From the NCBI GenBank assembly GCA_963556145.1, contig OY744462.1, forward strand, positions 7,440,001 to 7,504,000: a DNA stretch of 64,000 bases, given 5' to 3'. The notes under the pieces were generated by a model. It was not told the DNA's origin. It saw only the letters and a program-made list of their open reading frames with translations, and did not search any database. This DNA comes from Hygrocybe punicea (taxonomy: Eukaryota > Basidiomycota > Agaricomycetes > Agaricales > Hygrophoraceae). Both the position numbers and the translations under genes were made by a program. Every line of letters begins with the position of its first letter. The first letter of the stretch is position 1. Below, in pieces: positions 57,086 through 64,000 of this stretch.

Positions 57086-58930
57086 ACATCGTAGAAGAGC
57101 TTTGACTAAGAACAGTAATTTTTTTAGCTCTGAATAATCATTAGGAAATCAATCAATGTACCACAGCTGAAACTTTCCTCAATAGGATTTAGATCGGGTG
57201 AATAGGGTGGTAAGAACAACAGGACACAACCTGCGAGATGGGTCAACACGCATTAATTGAGTCAACCTACACATACCAGCCGCCTCTACTGCTAAGCGTA
57301 GAGCCTCACTTTTATGTGTCGAGCAATTGTCCATAACCAAAATGCTTCGATTCCCAGGAAATCTGTTTGTTACCGGCAACTGGCAAATATCAGAGGAGAT
57401 ATAGCTGGTGTATGATATGCTTACCACTTCCTTGAGGACAAAGTCATAATATTCCGCACCGTCAATTGATCCTTCAACAACTCGGACAGCAAGATATCCA
57501 TTGAGAGCAAGGGCAGGCAGAATGCTGTACCGTACACCCCTGTCCAACGGAACAACCTCCATTGCACGCTCCCCTGCCATTGCACGCCCATATCTGCGAA
57601 AGACCGCCCGATTATCTTTACTTGACTCATCAAGGAAGATAAGTTGCTCAGCAGCAAAATTCCGCAGCACGTCATGTAGCCAAGCCTCCCGGGCCTGATT
57701 ATCCCGTTCAGCTGCCGCCTTTTGAAGCAATTTGTATGTGAGACCGGCATCCAAAATATTTTGGCAAAGGGCACTGTTCGAAATGGGCTGATCGTGATAG
57801 ATAGCAAGCCACTCGGAGAGTTCATCTAGCACAGGGTGCACAGTAGCATACCATGTCACACAGTATCTTGAAAGTACTTGACAAGTATACTAAATATCAT
57901 TACCGTAACATTCAACATGGTATTGTAACAGTATTCAGACATAAACTACAATACTTGTGCTCAAATTCATCTGAAGGTATGAAGGCAAATGAGACTTATA
58001 CCTTTTCAATAACATCAAGCCTTTTGTTTCACTACTTTTACTGTATCTACAGCAAAGTACCATATAGTTCGGATAGAATACTTGCAGCCTAAGATGAATA
58101 AAAGTATTAAACTAGTAAGGAAGTTGTGCCACTTTCACTACTAGGATACCTTTTGAATCCTTTCAAGATACAGTGTGAAATAGTATAGTACTATTGCCAT
58201 ATTGTGGATTTAAGATACTGTGTCAATACTTTTAAGATACTTTTATTATAATAAAAGTACTGAAACAGTATCTTAAAAGTATTGACACAGTATCTTAAAT
58301 CCACAATATGGCAATAGTACTATACTATTTCACACTGTATCTTGAAAGGATTCAAAAGGTATCCTAGTAGTGAAAGTGGCACAACTTCCTTACTAGTTTA
58401 ATACTTTTATTCATCTTAGGCTGCAAGTATTCTATCTGAACTATACAGTACTTTGCTGTAGATACAGTAAAAGTAGTGAAACAAAAGGCTTGATGTTATT
58501 GAAAGGGTATAAGTCTCATTTGCCTTCATACCTTCAGATGAATTTGAGCACAAGTATTGTAGTTTATGTCTGAATACTGTTACAATACCATGTTGAATGT
58601 TATGGTAATGATATTTAGTATACTTGTCAAGTACTTTCAAGATACTGTGTGACATGGTATGCTACTGCGCACCCTGTGTAGATAGAGTGATGGGGAATCA
58701 AGAATGAGTGCCTTCAAGTCACCGAGCATTGTAGAATTGAGCAGACACCTTCTTCCGCGGGTCACAGAAGTAGGTGAAACCATTCCCTGTCGTTCATAAT
58801 TGTCTTTCCAGCGGGTGATGCTCTTGGTTGAGACACCGAGAGATTCAACAGTGTCGTCCATATCCCAGCCTTCCAGCAGTAGCTGCAATGCTCGTTGTTT
58901 CATATTGGAGCTGATATGGTGGTAAACCAT
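57086..58930 (-). pseudogene. X-type transposase, truncated and interrupted
   Basis: The ATG at 58930 gives the N-terminus MVYHHISSNMKQRALQLLLE, which also shows what the first copy looked like before hAT-D arrived. The frame is cut at 58679 by the palindromic element, continues at 57829 (LDELSEWLAIYHDQP) with FLDESS and VMDNCSTH intact, and is truncated near 57086 within the last exon. It differs from copy 1 at few positions, including TAC-GAC-GTC changed to GATGTC at the C-terminal end. Confidence 0.85.
57830..58678. mobile_element. 849-bp near-perfect palindromic element (MITE/foldback)
   Basis: The ends are CACAGGGTG and its complement, and a 3-bp duplication TAG flanks the insert (57827-57829, 58679-58681). 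The uninterrupted site in copy 1 reads CATCTAGATAGAG. The two ~420-bp arms are almost identical in reverse and meet at about 58248 in TTTTATTATAATAAAA with essentially no loop. CAC ends with a 3-bp duplication fit a CACTA-superfamily MITE, though I cannot exclude others. The arms contain many AGTATCTTAAAAGTA-like words. Mirror-image open frames in the arms are by-products of the palindrome. Confidence 0.88.
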
Positions 58931-59341
58931 GGCGAACGAGTGGTATTAAGAGAGGGAATGATTTTTTGATTTCTTTTGATTTTTTTGATTTTTTTCGCGT
59001 GTTTTGAACCGTGGGACAAGAATTTCCGAATCAGCTGTAGCAAAGTGGCCCCTTTTCAGACTCAGGGCAGGTGCTGTCAACCTGAGTGTCTCCACTTTGA
59101 GCTCGGCCTCAGCACCACTCAGCTGTCGGGCTGTGTAAGTGACTGCGGTGCTGATCAGGCCCTATGATACTCTCTACTGGTCTACTAGTAATCCAACTAT
59201 CCAATGACTGCGGAACTCATATAGGGCAATTAGCCTAGTAGGCATTTGGAGAAAGGCGATGCCTTGATGGCCAGCATTCTCCCCAGCTCTGTCTTGGCTT
59301 TCCGATTCTGCCCAACAATCCCGCACCGACAACCATAAACG

Positions 59342-61039
59342 GTGGCTCAGAACGACACACACAGTGGTTATCTTCTTCTGGTTAATATTGCTCTTCTGCT
59401 CTTTCCAAAGCATGCGTTAGCTGGCAGCGGTGTGGGTGATGACTCTGGCATCACCGGCGCCATGTCCACGGTCCAAGATGCATTACCCGCAGGTTCTCTA
59501 GCCGTTTTGGGTACTTGGTCGGTATTACAGTATACAGAGGCGTGGAACGTAGACGACGGCCCCCTTGCTGGCATTATTGGCTGGTGGAGATGGAGGCTCT
59601 GGATGCCGCCTCGGGCGGAGGAGCCAAGGTTATCCGAAATTGGGCACGCAAGCCCTGCGAAATCTGCCGTTGTGACGCAACAATACACCCACAAGCCCAG
59701 TGTATCGATCCAGAACCTTATAACCTGCTGGATGTTTCTCATTCTTACCATCACTCCTATCAAAACTGGCATTTTCTGGCAGAGTTATGGAAGCTACACG
59801 GTTGCCTTGTTCTTTACGTTCATACTCTCGTGGCAATGTCTTTCCAAGCTCGTCGTGTCGGAACCCATCTCTACAAAACGCAAGAACGCTTTCCGTGGGT
59901 TTGCTACCACATCTCCGGACATGCACGACGAAAAGTCCTGTGCCCTAAATGCTCTAGCGGGCCTGGATATTCATTCCCTATACGGCATTTTGGCACGAGA
60001 GGAGTTACACGATATCACTGCCGCAGAGGTTTCGGGATTTCTGACTTCACGAGAGTTGTGTGAGGAGTGTCGCATGGACTTCGAAGGGCAACGAACACAG
60101 GAAGCGGTTTCCTGGACCTTTGTATTGAGTTTGGTGGCCCGGCATAGCCAGGGTGGAGAATGCGGGGTAACGCCACCATTTAGGTGGACACGGAAGGGAC
60201 TTGAGGGTGAAGAACCCCTACTTATTGATGACCACAACATTGCCGCCGCAATCGTCGATGGAGGACTAGGGGCGTGGCGTCTGCGCAATCCGAGATCGAT
60301 TTCACATCCCCTACAGCTGGCAAAGTTGGCCTTGCTTGTGGTCGCCTTATTCCCTCTCTGCTTCGGTTTCCAGATCGTGTTGGCGATGCTCGGATTATTT
60401 ATACCTGTTTACAGGTTGGATACGGTTACAAACGGGACGGCTTACTATGTTCCCTTGAATAATGCTATTCGCGCCGGCCGGTACCTAGGGAACGGTACGC
60501 TCACTGCTACCTTCCCGCCCAGTCCAAAAGGCTTCTCTTTTTATGTCGAGTGGTGTCTGGGTTGCGTCTTCGTGGCATTGGGTGTAGTGGGATTTACTAT
60601 TGGGTGTCTCGAGGCAAGGGCTGCCCAACACATCAATCCGTCGAGCATCCTCGCTCATCATGCTCTCCGCATGACAAGCTGTTGGATGATGGTCCTGTAC
60701 AGCCTTTTCATCGGTTTATTCCTTGCGTTCGCTGCAGGATACGGGAGCCTAGAACATTGGCAAACGGGGTTGCAGTACACCATCGCTCTACTCTTATCCG
60801 GTGTGCTTCTCGGTGGATTATATGCCTGGCGAGCCCACAAAGGTGTATTAGGACACGCAAAGTTCTGGGTGATGCCTCCGTTTCCTCAGCCCAGAGAACG
60901 TGTACGGTGTTCTGTGTGGCTAGTGCCACCGTGGTTATCCGGGAATGCCGTCCGGAAAGTATGGGTGGATCATTTTGGATGGCTTTGTAGGAGGCGGCCT
61001 GGGCGTCATTCCGAGGGAGTGGTAAATCCTCCCGTGTGA
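59342..61039 (+). CDS. Multi-pass membrane protein, paralog 1
   Basis: A single open frame of 565 codons, about 73% identical by eye to the product of 61420-63069 in its central part. It has an N-terminal hydrophobic signal (GYLLLVNIALLLFP) and about six membrane segments, for example ITCWMFLILTITPI, VALFFTFILSW, LALLVVALFPLCFGF and CVFVALGVVGFTIGC. The long loop contains WNVDDGPLAGIIGWWRWRLW and PFRWTRKGLEGEEPLL. The family is one I associate with mushrooms only; its function is unknown. At the position where paralog 2 has its ATG, this copy has GTG (59342), with TAA two codons upstream and no in-frame ATG before 59462. The real start may be a non-AUG codon, an upstream exon spliced in at the AG near 59349, or absent. 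Confidence 0.65.
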   Translation: MAQNDTHSGYLLLVNIALLLFPKHALAGSGVGDDSGITGAMSTVQDALPAGSLAVLGTWSVLQYTEAWNVDDGPLAGIIGWWRWRLWMPPRAEEPRLSEIGHASPAKSAVVTQQYTHKPSVSIQNLITCWMFLILTITPIKTGIFWQSYGSYTVALFFTFILSWQCLSKLVVSEPISTKRKNAFRGFATTSPDMHDEKSCALNALAGLDIHSLYGILAREELHDITAAEVSGFLTSRELCEECRMDFEGQRTQEAVSWTFVLSLVARHSQGGECGVTPPFRWTRKGLEGEEPLLIDDHNIAAAIVDGGLGAWRLRNPRSISHPLQLAKLALLVVALFPLCFGFQIVLAMLGLFIPVYRLDTVTNGTAYYVPLNNAIRAGRYLGNGTLTATFPPSPKGFSFYVEWCLGCVFVALGVVGFTIGCLEARAAQHINPSSILAHHALRMTSCWMMVLYSLFIGLFLAFAAGYGSLEHWQTGLQYTIALLLSGVLLGGLYAWRAHKGVLGHAKFWVMPPFPQPRERVRCSVWLVPPWLSGNAVRKVWVDHFGWLCRRRPGRHSEGVVNPPV

Positions 61040-61419
61040 GCACTACTCAGGATGTAAGTCAATCATTCCAATCACTTTCGCTGCTTCACTATCTCTCATG
61101 AAAGCTTTCTAAAGATTCCCTGTTTAGTCCTCCTAAATTGGATCAACATTCAAGATGTCATAAAATCTTGGGTCTCGGTCTTGGATATCTAAAATTTACT
61201 TCTGGACTCGGATTTCTGTTGGTGCCAATTCCAAAGGCCATTCCTTCACCCATTATAGATCTTGCTGAAATATTCGGTAATGCTCACTGTACATGTGTGA
61301 ATTCCAAATCACAACTAAATTCCTCTTTCTCCTCCATCAACCGCGAGATACGGCGGAAGTTGTTAAGCAAGTACATGATACGTATAAGTTCAGTTGTGAA
61401 GATACTAGTACTGGGACAG

Positions 61420-63069
61420 TTACATACGCCCAAGGCGCCTCCTATTTGTTAATACTAAAAGCCATCCAGCGTATATTTGCTGGATGGTGTTCCTATATAA
61501 CCACAGCGGCACCGGCCGCGCAGGAAGTCGGAGGCATACTCCTCTAGGTCGCTGAGAAAGCGGAGGCATCGCCCAGGACTTTGCGTCTCCTACTACACCT
61601 TTGTGTGCTCGCCAAACGTATGATGCACCAAGAACTACACCAGATACCAGTAAAGCAATGGCGTACTCCAAATTGGGCGACCTGTCATATCCTGCGGCAA
61701 ACGAAACGAATATACCCATGGAAGCGCTGTAAAAGAACATAATCCAACAGCATGTCATGCGGAGAGCGCGATGCGTAAGGATGCTCGTTGGATTGGTGTG
61801 TTGGGCAGCACTTGCCTCGAGGCATGCAATGGCAAATCCCACAACACCTAACGCAACGAAGGCGTAAAAGACAATCAACTGGCAGTAATAAGCGAGGTCT
61901 TTTGTATTCGGCGGGAAGTCATAAGTGAGTGTGCCGTTAGCTAGGTATGTGCCCGGAGGGACAACGTTATTTACGGGAACGTAGTAGGTCGTCCCGTTCG
62001 GAGCGGAACCCAACACCACGTACACGGGTATGGCCAAATCGAGCAATCCGACAATAATCTGGAAACCGAAGCAGAGAGGGAATAAGGAGGCCATCAGTAA
62101 GGCCAACTTTGTGAGCTGTAGAGGATGTGAAATCGATCTTGGATTGCGCAGACGCCACGCCCCTAGTCCTCCATCGACGATTGCGGCGGCAATGTTGTGG
62201 TCATCGCTAAGTAGGGGTTCTTCACCCTCAAGTCCCTTCCGTGTCCACCTAAATGGTGGCGTTACTCCGCATTCTCTACTCTGGCTTGAATCCCTATGCC
62301 GGTCCACCAAGCTTAATACAAAGCTCCAGGAAACTGTTCCCTGCTGCCCTTCATCACAGTCTGTCCGACATGCGTCACACAAGCCTTGTAAAGTCAGAGA
62401 CCTCATAACGTCTGCGGCGGTAGTGTCGTGCAGCTCCTGCGCCGCTATGATGCCATACATGGAATGAATATCGAGGCTCGCTAGGGCATTTAATGTAAGA
62501 GATTTGTCGTTGTGCATGTCTCGGGGTAGGGTAGCTTCACGAAAAGCGTCTTTGCGTACCGTGGGGATGGGTTCCACGACGGTGAGCTTGGAAAGACATC
62601 GCCACGGCAAAATGAACGCGAAGAACAACGCGGCAAGATAGTTTGCAACGCTCTGCCAGTAAATGCCAGTCCCGATGAGAGTGGTTACAAGAATCAGAAA
62701 GATCCAGGATGTTAGGAGGTTCTGGATTGATATACTTGGCTTGTGGGTGTATTCTTGCGTTGTAACTGCCGAATTCACCAAGCCTTCAGCTCCGATTGCG
62801 GCCAACCTTGGCTCTCTTGCCCGAGGCGGCATCCAAAGCCCCCATCGCCACCAAGCAATGGTACCAGCAAAGGGACCGTCATCTACGTTCCAGGCCTCCG
62901 TGTACTGCAACACGGCCCAAGCACCTAAGATAGCCAGCGACGGTGAAGGCAACGAATGTTGAAAAGTAGATATGGCGCCGCTAACACCAGTGTCCTCGTT
63001 AATGTCAGCCCATGTGTACCTGGGAAAGAGGAGGATAATCAGTGAAGCGTGTAAGTTGTTTCGAGTCAT
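61420..63069 (-). CDS. Multi-pass membrane protein, paralog 2
   Basis: A 549-codon single-exon gene convergent with paralog 1. The ATG is at 63069, and a signal-like segment (ASLIILLFPRYTWA) follows. The membrane segments and loops are the same as in paralog 1, including PFRWTRKGLEGEEPLL. It ends YAGWLLVLTNRRRLGRM. Similarity of the two copies extends upstream of the start codons (GACTGCGGAACTCATATA occurs in both 5' flanks), so a unit including promoter sequence was duplicated in inverted orientation. Function unknown. Confidence 0.75.
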   Translation of the reverse strand: MTRNNLHASLIILLFPRYTWADINEDTGVSGAISTFQHSLPSPSLAILGAWAVLQYTEAWNVDDGPFAGTIAWWRWGLWMPPRAREPRLAAIGAEGLVNSAVTTQEYTHKPSISIQNLLTSWIFLILVTTLIGTGIYWQSVANYLAALFFAFILPWRCLSKLTVVEPIPTVRKDAFREATLPRDMHNDKSLTLNALASLDIHSMYGIIAAQELHDTTAADVMRSLTLQGLCDACRTDCDEGQQGTVSWSFVLSLVDRHRDSSQSRECGVTPPFRWTRKGLEGEEPLLSDDHNIAAAIVDGGLGAWRLRNPRSISHPLQLTKLALLMASLFPLCFGFQIIVGLLDLAIPVYVVLGSAPNGTTYYVPVNNVVPPGTYLANGTLTYDFPPNTKDLAYYCQLIVFYAFVALGVVGFAIACLEASAAQHTNPTSILTHRALRMTCCWIMFFYSASMGIFVSFAAGYDRSPNLEYAIALLVSGVVLGASYVWRAHKGVVGDAKSWAMPPLSQRPRGVCLRLPARPVPLWLYRNTIQQIYAGWLLVLTNRRRLGRM

Positions 63070-64000
63070 CGTTTAGTGCAGTCGGTGCTGGATTGTTGGA
63101 TAGAACCCGCTTGGAAAGCCAAGGGAGGATCGGGGACTTGAAGAGAGCTGGCCACAGCATCGCCTTCCTCCAGATGCCTACTAGTAGCGTTATATGAGTT
63201 CCGCAGTCCTATCATAGAAGAGTTGATTCCACGTGACTGCATTGGGTGCCGTTGAACGTTTGTGCTCGAATTCGGGTGTCTCGATGTCGAAATTCGACCT
63301 CGAAATCAGGTCCCAACTGTGAACGCCCCTGATAATGGGAAGAACATTCAACTAGAGACGTCATGGGGCTCGAGCATCTCGAACCTGGGTAGAAAATACA
63401 GTCAGACAAGGGAGAAGGACAGAAAGTCCTCCCACCTCTCGAGCGACTTTCTTCCGCCTTCAAGTTCCACCAACGAATCAGCAAGCTTCTGCTTTTGGTC
63501 GTCCATTTCGACCTCAGCCATTATTGTCTTTGGCGTCCATACGATTCCACGTCCTTCCCTGTATTTTGACGATCGTTGCCGGGGCGATGTTCGGGATGTT
63601 GGCCCTGCAGATACAAATTAATGCCCGAGGGGATCAAATCCTTGGAATCGAGGTCAGCTCCTGGGGATTCCCTATGTTTACTTACCACTTACTAGTTATG
63701 TTCCCGGGCCACTAGGGGTGCGTCTGTAAGAGAACTTACAGAAGGTTGTGACAGAAGAGCGAAGAGAAAGCACAGAGAGAGAAGGCGCCAGAATCCACTC
63801 AACCAGATCCCTTCAACTAATGTCGTTGTTATTGCAGAACTGGCAATCACTGAGTGGCTAGCTCACTTGAGAACTACGACTTGCTTGATTTAAGCGTCAC
63901 CAGTGAACAACGCTGCCCTCATCTCATCGTCCCTTGAGGCGACGTCAGCCTAGCGGCATAATACCATGGTGAGTGTGCTTAAACGACCTGTGCCAAGGCA
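63070..64000. other. Right edge, possible partial gene
   Basis: The first ~130 bp is the promoter side of paralog 2. A plus-strand frame at about 63477-63714 has a membrane-like segment (ILTIVAGAMFGMLALQI) followed by SSWGFPMFTYHLLV and a stop, but no ATG starts it. It could be an exon of another membrane protein gene or chance. The minus strand around 63560-63420 also has a short frame from an ATG. Neither is well enough supported to call. Confidence 0.3.

Larger units (their letters stand above)
57079..59037. mobile_element. Truncated second copy of element X
   Basis: The right end is a complete X terminal repeat ending at 59037 and followed by TA (59038-59039). The transposase region matches the first copy nearly base for base in reverse, until the similarity stops at about 57079 inside the final exon. 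The accessory gene and the other terminal repeat are therefore missing. Only ~52 bp separate it from the right end of the first X. An 849-bp palindromic element is inserted at 57830-58678. Confidence 0.85.

Noticed and set aside
57853..58655. Mirror-image 79-codon frames in the palindromic element
   Set aside because: They are the same sequence read from both arms; codon content is AT-rich noise and the element is non-coding.
1..64000. tRNA or rRNA genes
   Set aside because: I looked for B-box-like GGTTCGAATC words and conserved rRNA segments and found none with supporting structure; a covariance-model scan would be needed to be sure.

Overview
The window looks like a repeat-rich accessory compartment of a filamentous basidiomycete genome, most likely a mushroom-forming Agaricomycete. 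The evidence is many short spliceosomal introns (about 45-70 bp, GT..AG), a sesquiterpene synthase, an F-box-like gene, an NGN/KOW (Spt5-like) gene and Tnp2/CACTA-like, hAT and Tc1/mariner-like transposases of the kind common in that class. I cannot name the genus. Several of the longest apparent reading frames are translated repeats, not genes.

Layout. (1) 1-9.56 kb: degraded transposon territory between inverted copies of a ~630-bp repeat. It holds a dead hypothetical gene split by a non-autonomous hAT element (hAT-A, 3397-4501) and a dead Tc1/mariner transposase split by another (hAT-B, 6608-7656). (2) 9.56-33.65 kb: a block between inverted copies of a ~530-bp repeat. It contains a ~4-kb palindrome with a 200-N gap at its centre, coding remnants, an Spt5-like gene split by a solo LTR that is itself split by hAT-C, a WD40/membrane-segment gene, a Tnp2/CACTA-like element with an F-box-like passenger, and a low-complexity unknown gene. 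(3) 33.8-43.6 kb: an ordinary gene island with a secreted FAD oxidoreductase, a sesquiterpene synthase, an ankyrin-AAA+ (ClpB-like) ATPase and a predicted GPI-anchored secreted protein. The oxidoreductase and terpene synthase may form a small metabolic cluster. (4) 44.36-59.04 kb: a nested stack. A two-gene DD34E Tc1/mariner element ('X', 44362-57026) was hit near its transposase start by a 9.3-kb hAT element ('D', 44490-53816) with a multi-exon transposase, a broken passenger gene and a remnant of a BCS1-type AAA gene. A truncated second copy of X follows, interrupted by an 849-bp near-perfect palindrome. (5) 59.2-63.2 kb: an inverted, convergent pair of paralogous multi-pass membrane proteins.

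The clearest results are insertion junctions that can be read to the base: four hAT elements with perfect 8-bp target duplications, one solo LTR with a 4-bp duplication, one TA-flanked Tc1/mariner element and one palindromic element with a 3-bp duplication. Removing several of them restores the interrupted reading frame. The most unusual candidates are the two-gene X element, whose convergent accessory gene and transposase both start just inside the same terminal repeat; the hAT families, whose subterminal repeat words all fit the pattern GGNNCGG; and the large palindrome. Families, exon joints and functions are read by eye from translations and have not been checked by searches.
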